In this document: piece by piece, positions 23,231-38,400 of the stretch
Layout of the letters: each line of letters opens with the position of its first letter
Numbering within the stretch: position 1 is the stretch's first letter
Source: Glandiceps talaboti
Lineage: Eukaryota; Hemichordata; Enteropneusta; Spengelidae
Reading direction: 5' to 3'
Length of the DNA: 64,000 nucleotides
NCBI RefSeq assembly: GCF_964340395.1
Contig: NC_135568.1
Location: 20,599,081 to 20,663,080, forward strand
Notes under the pieces: generated by a model
The model's database searches: none
What the model saw: the letters and a program-made list of their open reading frames with translations, nothing else
What the model was told of the DNA's origin: nothing
Program-made: the position numbers and the translations under genes

Positions 23231-25194
23231 CATAGTTCTCTTCATCAAACGTTCCACATGGCGTCTTAGACCAGTGTTCCATTGTAAGACAGATTATCTA
23301 AAATTGGAGAGTGGCTTCTATGGAAACATAAAATATGCTTACATTACAAATGCCATGTTTTAGTAAAGAAATACATCTGACATACACCTAGTACAAACGA
23401 ACCCCATCTTGACATATTCTTGTCCTTTTGAGTTGTGCTGACATTACAACCATGTACGTTAACAAAGTCATCAGCTCTACATACCTTTTGCTATGAACAA
23501 AGTTCAACTTTCCTTTCTTGGCAGTGTAAATCATATATACATATATATATGCACACGTAGTACATAAACTTCAGTTGGATATATGACATGATCGTGATGG
23601 ATAAGCGATGTAACATTCGATTACGTAGGTCTTTGAGTAATAAGGTCCGGTTTGACACAACAGTGACAGTCGTGTACCAAAATATCCAACCAAAGTTGCG
23701 GTCAAGGAAACCGTTAGTTGCGTTATGATTGAACACTGTGCCACTTTATATAGTTGAGGATGAGTAGCCTTCCATGCCTTCCATTTTTAAGGGAATATTG
23801 ATAAATTATCCATGATTTCGCAGTTTTGTCACTATCAAGGTCGTGACCTTTTATTTGCGTTGTTTTAGTACACACACGCTGTGCAGATGCACACGTAAAC
23901 ACCTTGTGAATGTGATACAATATTACACAGTGTAACAATATCATCATGCCTGGAATGACCTATATCATGAAAGTACAATTTGTAATAAATGAAACAATAT
24001 TCTACAACGTTTTACAGTAGCAGAAGACACAGGTCAAGTCAACTTTATGGCATGCCAGCACAATGACATTGCATTTTCGATTGCGATCAAATCAAATCAA
24101 AACCATACGATTTTAGAAGAGATTCAAACGACTTAAAATCTCAAAATTGTATCGCAAGTAACGCAAAGATGAAAAAAATTAAATCAAGCGATTGTAGGCT
24201 GAGTGCGAATTTGACATTTACTTCCGAATACTATGTCAGATTTCCCATAGAAAAACAATGGCCGTGTTCTTTTATGACAACTGAACTTTGCTCACATTCA
24301 ACTTTTTTAAATGCACACCAATCGGTCTGAAAATTCATAAATAGAGACCAAAGGGGTTTTGTAAAAAATCTCTTGGTTTTAGATTTGTCATTTTTTAAAT
24401 TCTTTTCTGGAAAATGATGTGCTATCGCTGACTATGTTGTTAAAACTCATTAAGAAAACCATAATGTTGTAATCTGTAAACCGGCACATTTTACCATGTA
24501 CATCTACATAAATACAGACCTCTAACTTCGTTATTCTGTAAGTAAATTACACGTAATACATAAAGACTGACCTAGCATTTGCTTTCAAAAAAATCAGTCT
24601 TTAATTTCATGACAGCTGTGTGGCAAATAAAATCGAGAGTTTCGAGTTATTCCGTATATTTTAGTTTACTACTGCGCTCATATCAGAAAAACTTGAAATC
24701 GATATTCTTTTCACTAAACTTTGCAACATTATTATTTTTGCAACATTATTTTATGACAACTAAACTTCGCTCAGCTCATGTTCAACTTTTTCAAATGCAC
24801 ACCAATCTGTCTGAAAAATCCAAAGGGGATTTGTGAAAATCTGAGTCATTGCTACCACTACCGTAGCTGTCAATCAAATATTAGTGCCTAAATGCTTCGG
24901 GGAATACTGGACAATTGAGATCTTCACTGGGTCGTAGTGCTAGTGCCAATTTAGTCATAAATAAAATAATATTGTCATACTTTTATTCATATACATGGCA
25001 AGTACCAAGCTCCCAATTGTTACGACTTGAAGCTTGAATGGGAAATGTTGAACAATTAGTTATGGGTGTAAAACGTCAACCTTTACACCTCCTACGTATA
25101 CACACCAACCATAAGTGATATTCCTCTAATAAAGTTCTCCCAACATTTTTCATTATTATGTACTATTTAAACCCCTCCACTTGTAATAATTATA
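23231..25194. other. Spacer between duplication copies
   Basis: AT-rich unique DNA. A local repeat of about 100 bp (TTTTATGACAACTGAACTTT, then ATGCACACCAATC) occurs at about 24272-24370 and again, diverged, at about 24751-24840. No gene was recognised. Confidence 0.5.
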
Positions 25195-27040
25195 AAATAA
25201 GTATATAATAATACTAATTTTTATAATAACCAAGTTTATTTCAATATTAACCACCCTACCTGGGGTAGTTTTGTATGCTGAGTTCAAAAAAGGGGTTTCA
25301 TTTTATGAACATCTGTTGCCATGGTAACCAAAACCACCATAATATGTTAACCAATTTTTTCCAAAATTTGACATAAAACATTGAAAAAAAGATAACACAG
25401 TGAAAAAATGCCCTTGTATTATACATGTATGAGTTAGTGCTACCTGGTGTAACATAAATTGTTAAAATTGGATAGCTGTTTCCATGGAAACATATGATAG
25501 ACGTGAAAATTATGTTTTCATTATATACACATACATCTCACAAATAACATTATAAATCTGATAAATATCTTTTTATTTGCACATTGACCCCACTACCAAG
25601 GGTAGTTTGTCATGCTGAATTAAAAAAAAGTGGTCATTTAATGAACATCAGTTGCCATGGCAACCAAAATAACCATATTATGCGATTTTTTTGAAAAATT
25701 AGACATAAAACACTTTAAAAATTTCAAATTTAGGAAAAAACATCATTGCTGTTTGAATGTATGGGTTGGTGATATATGTTGTAACAAGGTTTCATGAGTT
25801 TTGAAATTATCTGTATCAAACCTATGCAATTCTAGAACTCTAAAATCACCAGAATAAATTGTAAATACCTGAAATACCACCAGTTCTTGACAATTCCATT
25901 TACGCAGCGTGGTTAAGTCTTTTATCACAAAATCTTCAAAGTAAGTGTACACACACATTTGAGTACAAGTTGACATGATCGTTGACTCCATACTGTATAT
26001 TATTGTTTGTACTTGGATTTTATCCAACAAAATATCGTCTGCTTTTGAATTCTCCAACTCAACTGACAACATGATATGCATATGCGTACGTACATATTTC
26101 CGGGTCCCAGTGACACATGCCAAATTCAAACGATAAGGACACAATATAGTTGGGATCGATCACAGTATCACTACATCGATTGTTACAGGAATATCAATAT
26201 TATTATCCAGAATTTCTCAGTCGTGAAGATTGCTGACAAGTGCAGAATTATCAAGATGGCGACTGTAATATTTTGCGCGTGCAAGACAACTGACGTCACT
26301 AGAATTTATTACAATGTAGCTATAGTTATCACGCGAATCACGCATGTTATGTGCACTGCATTTATGTGTGTATGCAGCATGCAGTACGAGGTGTGCCATA
26401 CACACATCATATACACAAAATGATAGACAATGAAAGCAACCAACTCACTAGTTTATTGTTTACATGACTTTGCCGAACGACTAGGAATTAGCACTTACGA
26501 TTTTATGTGCATTTCACCTGTTTCTATTTCAATCGTGCACAATGAACCAAAAAACACAACACTCTAAAAAAAATACTAGTATACACACTATACTTGCCCA
26601 TCACAATAATAACCTTTACCGAGCCAGTAAGCATGTAAATATAACTGAGTTCCCTGACCGATTTAGGAGTTCCCCGGTTGTGGCTCATGATCAAAGTGAA
26701 ATCGAAAATTGTGTTTGAACTGATATAAAGAAGGCAAGTCAGCTTCATGATAATGTTTGGTTTGTTTTTGTTTTTGAACAATAATGCATAGTCCGATTGT
26801 CTTTCTTGCTTTCAAACAGACTACGGAAAGTCAATTGCTTTTATTTTGATACATAGCATGAATCATTGTCGAAATCAACATAAAAAGACGCAACGCTGTA
26901 CTGATGTTGCAATTCAGTGTTGCCATTGTTGTGTCTACCTGGATCATGGCAAACACAGGTTCATAGACACAACACAGTACAGTTACGTCAAAACAAAAAA
27001 ATAAATAAATAAAACAAAAATAAGACATGCCTGGCCAAAG
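25195..27040. repeat. Direct duplication, copy 2
   Basis: This is the partner of 21700-23230. The first 1.2 kb is closely similar with small indels. The right part is interrupted by about 300 bp of extra sequence (about 26490-26780) before the homology resumes at AATGCATAGTCCG and ends near AAGACATGCC. Confidence 0.85.
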
Positions 27041-27177
27041 TTCTGTTCAGCATGTTCAAATTTTATTTCATTTTACAACTAATACAAGGCAAATATAGTC
27101 ATAGACGATACACCATGCCACATGTAGAGTAAGTCTTCAGTACGAACGGGACGGGTACATTTTTGAAAGACACTAGC

Positions 27178-27246
27178 CCCGTCTACACGGCACTAAGAAT
27201 CCTACCTGAGGTAGGATTCAGGTTAGTTTGAAGCCCGTGTAGACGC
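27178..27246. repeat. Small inverted-repeat element
   Basis: CCGTCTACACGG at the left and the complement of CGTCTACACGGG at the right enclose a palindrome AATCCTACCTGAGGTAGGAT. The size and form suit a MITE. No target duplication is evident and the true ends may be further out. Confidence 0.6.
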
Positions 27247-27586
27247 AAACGCGTCCTGAACCTGTCCTGTCCGTTATTTGAGTATACATTGATGTGCCGA
27301 CCTTTTGGGTTCGTTTTCAAGTCATTTGGTCTAAAATGGGGTCAGGGTTTTTTCGAACTCAAGAGTCTAAAACGGGTCCACTTTGCATTATATTTGATTT
27401 TGCTTGGTCTAAAATGTGGCCCTTAGTCCTTTGCCAAATCGTAATTGCCATAAATTCCCCCAAAATGTTGCCTCCTAAGGAAAATGTATTTTGTATTTTA
27501 TTGACAATAGGACCAACAGGCACCATTCCTCTAAATTGTCTCTCACACAATGCTTTATTATTATATACTATTTTAACCCCTTCACT
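27247..27586. other. Unique spacer
   Basis: No gene recognised. It precedes the ATA/TAA-rich tail of the minus-strand LINE. Confidence 0.5.
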
Positions 27587-27602
27587 TGTAATAATAATAA
27601 TG

Positions 27603-27635
<33 letters not shown>

Positions 27636-28905
27636 TTTATAGAGCGACAGTATAACAAATAGGGTTTGCTCAAAGGCGCTAAACAAAACTAAAAAGGTAC
27701 TGAAAAGGGATAAAAGTTAAAACGTTCAAAGTCCCACAAGTTCAAAGTTCATAGATAAAAGTAGCAAAAAGATGAGTCTTCAGTTTTCATTTAAAAATAT
27801 CAATAGAGTTACAAAGTCTAAGTTCTGTTGGCAAACAATTCCAGAGTTTAGGAGCAGCATGTGAAAAGGCATGTTGACCGTAAGACATTGATCCATGGAT
27901 CTGAGAGTGCGGGTAGGACAATAGCGAGTTACAAGGTCACAAATTGTTGGAGCAAGTCCATTTAAGGCACGAAATGTGAGCAACAGTATCTTGTATTCAA
28001 TCCGACGTTCAACTGGTAACCAGTGAAGCTCAAACAGCACTTCAGTAATGTGATCATATTTCTTCTTCATGGTGACAATTCTCGCTGCTGTATTTTGAAT
28101 CATTTGTAGTTTTGTGATGGACCTCTTTGAGATTCCACACAGTAGACCATTGCTAAAGTCAAGCTTTGATGTTATAAATGCATGTACAAGGCGTTCACTG
28201 GTGTTCCTATCCAAATATCTTCTGATCTTCCCAATGTTACGTAAGTGGTAATTTGCTGATTTACATGTGAACTTGACTTGGTCATCCATATTCATGTAGC
28301 TATCCAAGATTGCGCACAGGTTTCTAACAGATGTCATTGCCGAAATTTTGCAACCATTTATTTTAAGGCTTGATGTATCCAGTTTTAACAAGTTTTGTTT
28401 AGACCCAAAGAAAATCAGTTCCGTCTTATCAGAATTCAGCTTGAGTAGATTAGATGACATCCAACTATGAATATCAGAAACAGCGATTTCCATCTGATTG
28501 ATGTTGTCTTGTAACTGTCTGATGTGGAAGCATAAGTACAGTTGGCTATCATCAGCGTAAAAGTGAAAATCCAGGTTGTGTCGGCGTATTAAATTTCCAA
28601 GTGGCGAAGTGTAAATGGTAAACAATAAAGGACCCAAAACAGATCCTTGAGGAACTCCAAACAGTAATTTGTGAGGCCTTGAAGTTGAGCCATCAATTCT
28701 GACAGATTGTTGTCTGTTGGTGAGATAGGAGTTGAACCATGCCAGAGCAGTATCAGATTACTCCAAGAGACTTTAACCGAGACAGCAAAATTGCATGGTC
28801 CACATTGTCAAATGCAGCAGCTATAGCTTTGCCCTTACGGGAGGCATTTGGTTTAAATCTGGTTTTTTTATGCTTTACCATGCTTGCTACATTGCCTGTT
28901 CTTAT
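27587..28905 (-). mobile_element. Truncated CR1/L2-like LINE
   Basis: The element is on the minus strand. Its 3' tail is a (TTA)n microsatellite (27587-27634 on the plus strand), and its 3' UTR contains the TTTGTTTAGCGCCTTTGAGC-type segment common at LINE ends. It lies about 50 bp upstream of the receptor GPS exon, in antisense, so it is probably in the preceding intron. Confidence 0.83.
27780..28870 (-). pseudogene. LINE reverse transcriptase, C-terminal part
   Basis: The main frame is open from about 28757 to 27780. It encodes [17 protein letters not shown], then [28 protein letters not shown] (catalytic YADD), [12 protein letters not shown], and the conserved C-terminal [15 protein letters not shown] and [19 protein letters not shown]. 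These last two segments are typical of CR1/L2 clade LINEs. Upstream, AAFDNVDHAILLSRL is readable after a frame change at about 28757, so an indel separates RT motif A from motif B. The endonuclease is absent. The copy is non-functional. Confidence 0.85.
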
Positions 28906-28956
28906 GCAATAGATCCAGGTTGATAGATTGATTGATTGGTTTATTGTTGATTATAG

Positions 28957-29074
28957 GACATGGACCACCAAAGGATGCTGGATAGGAACAAATACTGGCA
29001 CTGACTACACAGAATGTAAATGTGATCATACAGGAGTTTTTGCTGTTGTCATGACAATTGGACAGGAACCAAAG
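28957..29074 (+). CDS. Adhesion GPCR exon: GAIN/GPS motif
   Basis: A 118-bp internal exon between TTGATTATAG and AAG|GTAATG. It starts with the third base of a codon and ends in phase 0. The 39 whole codons contain TWTTKGCWIG and CKCDHTGVFAVVM, the C-terminal half of a GPCR proteolysis site (W-x4-GC, then C-x-C-x-H, then FAVVM). In adhesion GPCRs the GAIN domain is cut at H-L-T/S within this motif. Here the corresponding residues are H-T-G, so autocleavage may be lost. The first Cys and Trp of the GPS must be in an upstream exon, which I did not find. Polycystin-type proteins also have a GPS, but the three following exons fit an adhesion GPCR. Confidence 0.85.
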
Positions 29075-29473
29075 GTAATGTTAGATGTCCAGAATTCTCC
29101 TTTGTTGTAGTGAATTGTGACCAGAAGGTGTAAACAAAGATGTATATATTAAAAGTCATCAAATCATCTCTAGTTTGCGTGACCGAATGACACATTGCTT
29201 GTAAAACTATTTTTTCTTTGTGTGGCAATTATATTCCTATGGCGTGATAAACTATAATGCCATTATATTAGTAGCAACATGTACAGATCTGCCTTATTTT
29301 TTTTGACAAATGCCATTAAATTAACACAGTAAACACATCGTCATAAACCACAGCCTCTTTTACGGCACCATCCAAGACATTCGTTGTGTTAGCAGAAATA
29401 TATGCTGCGGCTTGTGAAAATGTGCAAACAGGCTACCATAGATCTCAATATGGTATGTGCTTCAAATAAATGT
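29075..29473 (+). other. Start of a 19.0-kb receptor intron
   Basis: Unique sequence after the donor GTAATG, before the 34-bp satellite starts. The intron runs to 48102 and holds the satellite, the BEL element and a small satellite remnant. No gene was seen in this part. Confidence 0.7.
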
Positions 29474-32400
29474 ATTGATACACTCTTCTAAAATACAATA
29501 CAATTAGACGGATACACTCTTCTAAAATACAATACAATTAGACGGATACACTCTTCTAAAATACAATACAATTAGATTGATACACTCTTGTAAAATACAG
29601 TACAATTAGACGGAAAAACTCTTCTAAAATACAATACAATTAGACGGATACACTCTTGTAAAATACAATACAATTAGACGGAAAAACTCTTCTAAAATAC
29701 AATACAATTAGACGGATACACTCTTCTAAAATACAATACAATTAGATTGATACACTCTTGTAAAATACAGTACAATTAGACGGAAAAACTCTTCTAAAAT
29801 ACAATACAATTAGACGGATACACTCTTGTAAAATACAATACAATTAGACGGAAAAACTCTTCTAAAATACAATACAATTAGACGGATACACTCTTCTAAA
29901 ATACAATACAATTAGATTGATACACTCTTGTAAAATACAATACAATTATCCAGATACACTCTTCTAAAATACAATACAATTAGACTGATACACTCTTGTA
30001 AAATACAGTACAATTAGACGGAAAAACTCTTCTAAAATACAATACAATTAGACAGATACACTCTTGTAAAATACAATACAATTAGACGGATACACTCTTG
30101 TAAAATACAATACAATTAGACTGATATACTCTTCTAAAATACAATACAATTATCCAGATACACTCTTCTAAAATACAATACAATTAGATGGATACACTCT
30201 TCTAAAATACAATACAATTAGACGGAAAAACTCTTCTAAAATACAATACAATTAGACGGATACACTCTTCTAAAATACAATACAATTAGATTGATATACT
30301 CTTCTAAAATACAATACAATTAGACGGATACACTCTTCTAAAATACAATACAATTAGATTGATACACTCTTGTAAAATACAGTACAATTAGACGGAAAAA
30401 CTCTTCTAAAATACAATACAATTAGACGGATACACTCTTCTAAAATACAATACAATTAGATTGATACACTCTTGTAAAATACAGTACAATTAGACGGAAA
30501 AACTCTTCTAAAATACAATACAATTAGACGGATACACTCTTGTAAAATACAATACAATTAGACGGATACACTCTTGTAAAATACAATACAATTAGACTGA
30601 TATACTCTTCTAAAATACAATACAATTAGACGGATACACTCTTCTAAAATACAATACAATTAGATTGATACACTCTTGTAAAATACAGTACAATTAGACG
30701 GAAAAACTCTTCTAAAATACAATACAATTAGACGGATACACTCTTGTAAAATACAATACAATTAGACGGATACACTCTTGTAAAATACAATACAATTAGA
30801 CTGATATACTCTTCTAAAATACAATACAATTATCCAGATACACTCTTCTAAAATACAATACAATTAGATGGATACACTCTTCTAAAATACAATACAATTA
30901 GACGGAAAAACTCTTCTAAAATACAATACAATTAGACGGATACACTCTTGTAAAATACACTACAATTATCCAGATACACTCTTCTAAAATACAATACAAT
31001 ACAATTAGACGGATACACTCTTGTAAAATACAATACAATTAGACGGATACACTCTTCTAAAATACAATACAATTAGACTGATATACTCTTGTAAAATACA
31101 GTACAATTAGACGGAAAAACTCTTCTAAAATACAATACAATTAGACGGATTCACTCTTGTAAAATACAATACAATTAGACGGATACACTCTTGTAAAATA
31201 CAATACAATTAGACTGATATACTCTTCTAAAATACAATACAATTATCCAGATACACTCTTCTAAAATACAATACAATTAGATGGATACACTCTTCTAAAA
31301 TACAATACAATTAGACGGAAAAACTCTTCTAAAATACAATACAATTAGATGGATATACTCTTCTCAAATACAATACAATTAGACGGATAAACTCTTCTAA
31401 AATAAAATACAATTAGATGGATACACTTCTCAAATACAATACAATTAGACGGATAAACTCTTCTAAAATACAATACAATTAGATGGATACACTTCTAAAA
31501 TACAATACAATTAGACGGATAAACTCTTCTAAAATACAATACAATTAGACGGATACACTTCTAAAATACAATACAATTAGACGGATACACTCTTGTAAAA
31601 TACAGTACAATTAGACGGAAAAACTCTTCTAAAATACAATACAATTAGACGGATATACTCTTGTAAAATACAATACAATTAGATGGATACACTCTTGTAA
31701 AATATAATACAATTAGACTGATATACACTTCTAAAATACAATACAATTAGACGGATACACTCTTCTAAAATACAATACAATTAGATTGATATACTCTTGT
31801 AAAATACAATACAATTAGACTGATACACTCTTCTAAAATACAATACAATTAGACTGATACACTCTTCTAAAATACAATACAATTAGACGGATACACTCTT
31901 GTAAAATACAATACAATTAGATTGATATACTCTTGTAAAATACAATACAATTAGACTGATACACTCTTCTAAAATACAATACAATTAGACTGATACACTC
32001 TTCTAAAATACAATACAATTAGACGGATACACTCTTGTAAATTACAATACAATTAGACAGATACACTCTTCTAAAATACAATACAATTAGATGGATACAC
32101 TTCTAAAATACAATACAATTAGACGGATACACTCTTCTAAAATACAATACAATTATCCAGATACACTCTTCTAAAATACAATACAATTAGATGGATACAC
32201 TCTTCTAAAATACAATACAATTAGACGGATACACTCTTCTAAAATACAATACAATTAGATTGATATACTCTTGTAAAATACAATACAATTAGATTGATAC
32301 ACTCTTGTAAAATACAATACAATTAGACGGATACACTCTTGTCAAATACAATACAATTAGACTGATACACTCTTCTATAATACAATACAATTAGACGGAT

Positions 32401-35400
32401 ACACTCTTCTAAAATACAATACAATTAGATTGATATACTCTTGTAAAATACAATACAATTAGACTGATATACTCTTGTAAAATACAATACAATTAGATTG
32501 ATACACTCTTCTAAAATATAATACAATTAGACTGATATACTCTTGTAAAATACAATACAATTAGATTGATACACTCTTCTAAAATACAATACAATTAGAT
32601 TGATACACTCTTGTAAAATATAATACAATTAGACTGATATACTCTTGTAAAATACAATACAATTAGATTGATACACTCTTCTAAAATACAATACAATTAG
32701 ACTGATACACTCTTGTAAAATACAATACAATTAGACGGATACACTCTTGTCAAATACAATACAATTATCCAGATACACTCTTCTAAAATACAATACAATT
32801 AGATGGATACACTCTTCTAAAATACAATACAATTAGACTGATACACTCTTGTAAAATACAATACAATTAGACGGAAAAACTCTTCTAAAATACAATACAA
32901 TTAGACGGATACACTCTTGTAAAATACAATACAATTAGATGGATACACTCTTGTAAAATATAATACAATTAGACTGATATACTCTTCTAAAATACAATAC
33001 AATTAGACGGATACACTCTTCTAAAATACAATACAATTAGATTGATATACTCTTGTAAAATACAATACAATTAGACTGATACACTCTTCTAAAATACAAT
33101 ACAATTAGACGGATACACTCTTGTAAATTACAATACAATTAGATGGATAAACTCTTCTAAAATACAATACAATTAGACGGATACACTCTTCTAAAATACA
33201 ATACAATTAGACGGATACACTCTTCTAAAATACAATACAATTATCCAGATATACTCTTGTAAAATACAATACAATTAGACGGATACACTCTTCTAAAATA
33301 CAATACAATTAGATGGATACACTTCTAAAATACAATACAATTAGACGGATACACTCTTGTAAAATACAATACAATTAGATTGATATACTCTTGTAAAATA
33401 CAATACAATTAGACTGATACACTCTTCTAAAATACAATACAATTAGACGGATACACTCTTCTAAAATACAATACAATTAGATGGATACACTTCTAAAATA
33501 CAATACAATTAGACGGATACACTCTTCTAAAATACAATAGAATTATCCAGATACACTCTTCTAAAATACAATACAATTAGACTGATACACTCTTGTAAAA
33601 TACAATACAATTAGACGGAAAAACTCTTGTAAAATACAATACAATTAGACTGATACACTCTTCTAAAATACAATACAATTAGATGGATACACTCTTGTAA
33701 AATATAATACAATTAGACTGATATACTCTTCTAAAATACAATACAATTAGACGGATACACTCTTGTAAATTACAATACAATTAGACGGATACACTCTTCT
33801 AAAATACAATACAATTATCCAGATACACTCTTCTAAAATACAATACAATTAGACGGATACACTCTTCTAAAATACAATACAATTAGACGGATACACTCTT
33901 CTAAAATACAATACAATTAGACGGATACACTCTTCTAAAATACAATACAATTAGATTGATATACTCTTCTAAAATACAATACAATTAGATTGATATACTC
34001 TTGTAAAATACAATACAATTAGACTGATACACTCTTCTAAAATACAATACAATTAGACAGATACACTCTTCTAAAATACAATACAATTATCCAGATACAC
34101 TCTTCTAAAATACAATACAATTAGACGGATACACTCTTCTAAAATACAATACAATTAGACGGATACACTCTTCTAAAATACAATACAATTAGATTGATAT
34201 ACTCTTGTAAAATACAATACAATTAGATTGATACACTCTTCTAAAATACAATACAATTAGACGGATACACTCTTCTAAAATACAATACAATTAGACGGAT
34301 ATACTCTTGTAAAATACAATACAATTAGATGGATACACTCTTGTAAAATATAATACAATTAGACTGATATACACTTCTAAAATACAATACAATTAGACGG
34401 ATACACTCTTCTAAAATACAATACAATTAGATTGATATACTCTTGTAAAATACAATACAATTAGACTGATACACTCTTCTAAAATACAATACAATTAGAC
34501 TGATACACTCTTCTAAAATACAATACAATTAGACGGATACACTCTTGTAAAATACAATACAATTAGATTGATATACTCTTGTAAAATACAATACAATTAG
34601 ACTGATACACTCTTCTAAAATACAATACAATTAGACTGATACACTCTTCTAAAATACAATACAATTAGACGGATACACTCTTGTAAATTACAATACAATT
34701 AGACAGATACACTCTTCTAAAATACAATACAATTAGATGGATACACTTCTAAAATACAATACAATTAGACGGATACACTCTTCTAAAATACAATACAATT
34801 ATCCAGATACACTATTCTAAAATACAATACAATTAGATGGATACACTCTTCTAAAATACAATACAATTAGACGGATACACTCTTCTAAAATACAATACAA
34901 TTAGATTGATATACTCTTGTAAAATACAATACAATTAGATTGATACACTCTTCTAAAATACAATACAATTAGACTGATACACTCTTGTAAAATACAATAC
35001 AATTAGACGGATACACTCTTGTCAAATACAATACAATTATCCAGATACACTCTTCTAAAATACAATACAATTAGATGGATACACTCTTCTAAAATACAAT
35101 ACAATTAGACTGATACACTCTTGTAAAATACAATACAATTAGACAGAAAAACTCTTCTAAAATACAATACAATTAGACGGATACACTCTTGTAAAATACA
35201 ATACAATTAGATGGATACACTCTTGTAAAATATAATACAATTAGACTGATATACTCTTCTAAAATACAATACAATTAGACGGATACACTCTTCTAAAATA
35301 CAATACAATTAGATTGATATACTCTTGTAAAATACAATACAATTAGACTGATACACTCTTCTAAAATACAATACAATTAGACTGATACACTCTTGTAAAA

Positions 35401-38400
35401 TACAATACAATTAGACGGAAAAACTCTTCTAAAATACAATACAATTAGACGGATACACTCTTGTAAAATACAATACAATTAGATGGATACACTCTTGTAA
35501 AATATAATACAATTAGACTGATATACTCTTCTAAAATACAATACAATTAGACGGATACACTCTTGTAAATTACAATACAATTAGACGGATACACTCTTCT
35601 AAAATACAATACAATTATCCAGATACACTCTTCTAAAATACAATACAATTAGACGGATACACTCTTCTAAAATACAATACAATTAGACGGATACACTCTT
35701 CTAAAATACAATACAATTAGACGGATACACTCTTCTAAAATACAATACAATTAGATTGATATACTCTTCTAAAATACAATACAATTAGATTGATATACTC
35801 TTGTAAAATACAATACAATTAGACTGATACACTCTTCTAAAATACAATACAATTAGACAGATACACTCTTCTAAAATACAATACAATTATCCAGATACAC
35901 TCTTCTAAAATACAATACAATTAGACGGATACACTCTTCTAAAATACAATACAATTAGACGGATACACTCTTCTAAAATACAATACAATTAGATTGATAT
36001 ACTCTTGTAAAATACAATACAATTAGATTGATACACTCTTCTAAAATACAATACAATTAGACGGATACACTCTTCTAAAATACAATACAATTAGACGGAT
36101 ATACTCTTGTAAAATACAATACAATTAGATGGATACACTCTTGTAAAATATAATACAATTAGACTGATATACACTTCTAAAATACAATACAATTAGACGG
36201 ATACACTCTTCTAAAATACAATACAATTAGATTGATATACTCTTGTAAAATACAATACAATTAGACTGATACACTCTTCTAAAATACAATACAATTAGAC
36301 TGATACACTCTTCTAAAATACAATACAATTAGACGGATACACTCTTGTAAAATACAATACAATTAGATTGATATACTCTTGTAAAATACAATACAATTAG
36401 ACTGATACACTCTTCTAAAATACAATACAATTAGACTGATACACTCTTCTAAAATACAATACAATTAGACGGATACACTCTTGTAAATTACAATACAATT
36501 AGACAGATGCACTCTTCTAAAATACAATACAATTAGATGGATACACTTCTAAAATACAATACAATTAGACGGATACACTCTTCTAAAATACAATACAATT
36601 ATCCAGATACACTCTTCTAAAATACAATACAATTAGATGGATACACTCTTCTAAAATACAATACAATTAGACGGATACACTCTTCTAAAATACAATACAA
36701 TTAGATTGATATACTCTTGTAAAATACAATACAATTAGATTGATACACTCTTCTAAAATACAATACAATTAGACTGATACACTCTTGTAAAATACAATAC
36801 AATTAGAAGGATACACTCTTGTCAAATACAATACAATTATCCAGATACACTCTTCTAAAATACAATACAATTAGATGGATACACTCTTCTAAAATACAAT
36901 ACAATTAGACTGATACACTCTTGTAAAATACAATACAATTAGACGGAAAAACTCTTCTAAAATACAATACAATTAGACGGATACACTCTTGTAAAATACA
37001 ATACAATTAGATGGATACACTCTTGTAAAATATAATACAATTAGACTGATATACTCTTCTAAAATACAATACAATTAGACGGATACACTCTTCTAAAATA
37101 CAATACAATTAGATTGATATACTCTTGTAAAATACAATACAATTAGACTGATACACTCTTCTAAAATACAATACAATTAGACGGATACACTCTTGTAAAT
37201 TACAATACAATTAGATGGATAAACTCTTCTAAAATACAATACAATTAGACGGATACACTCTTCTAAAATACAATACAATTAGACGGATACACTCTTCTAA
37301 AATACAATACAATTATCCAGATATACTCTTGTAAAATACAATACAATTAGACGGATACACTCTTCTAAAATACAATACAATTAGATGGATACACTTCTAA
37401 AATACAATACAATTAGACGGATACACTCTTGTAAAATACAATACAATTAGATTGATATACTCTTGTAAAATACAATACAATTAGACTGATACACTCTTCT
37501 AAAATACAATACAATTAGACGGATACACTCTTCTAAAATACAATACAATTAGATGGATACACTTCTAAAATACAATACAATTAGACGGATACACTCTTCT
37601 AAAATACAATACAATTATCCAGATACACTCTTCTAAAATACAATACAATTAGACTGATACACTCTTGTAAAATACAATACAATTAGACGGAAAAACTCTT
37701 CTAAAATACAATACAATTAGACGGATACACTCTTGTAAAATACAATACAATTAGATGGATACACTCTTGTAAAATATAATACAATTAGACTGATATACTC
37801 TTCTAAAATACAATACAATTAGACGATACACTCTTGTAAAATACAATACAATTAGATTGATATACTCTTGTAAAATACAATACAATTAGACTGATACACT
37901 CTTCTAAAATACAATACAATTAGACGGATACACTCTTGTAAATTACAATACAATTAGACGGATACACTCTTCTAAAATACAATACAATTATCCAGATACA
38001 CTCTTCTAAAATACAATACAATTAGACGGATACACTCTTCTAAAATACAATACAATTAGACGGATACACTCTTCTAAAATACAATACAATTAGACGGATA
38101 CACTCTTCTAAAATACAATACAATTAGATTGATATACTCTTCTAAAATACAATACAATTAGATTGATATACTCTTGTAAAATACAATACAATTAGACTGA
38201 TACACTCTTCTAAAATACAATACAATTAGACAGATACACTCTTCTAAAATACAATACAATTATCCAGATACACTCTTCTAAAATACAATACAATTAGACG
38301 GATACACTCTTCTAAAATACAATACAATTAGACGGATACACTCTTCTAAAATACAATACAATTAGATTGATATACTCTTGTAAAATACAATACAATTAGA

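Noticed and set aside
22406-26144. Similar minus-strand frames in both copies of the duplication (22406-22639 and 25743-26144)
   Set aside because: They looked like a conserved exon, but nearly all differences between the copies change amino acids, one copy has an early stop, and no splice structure or family is recognisable.
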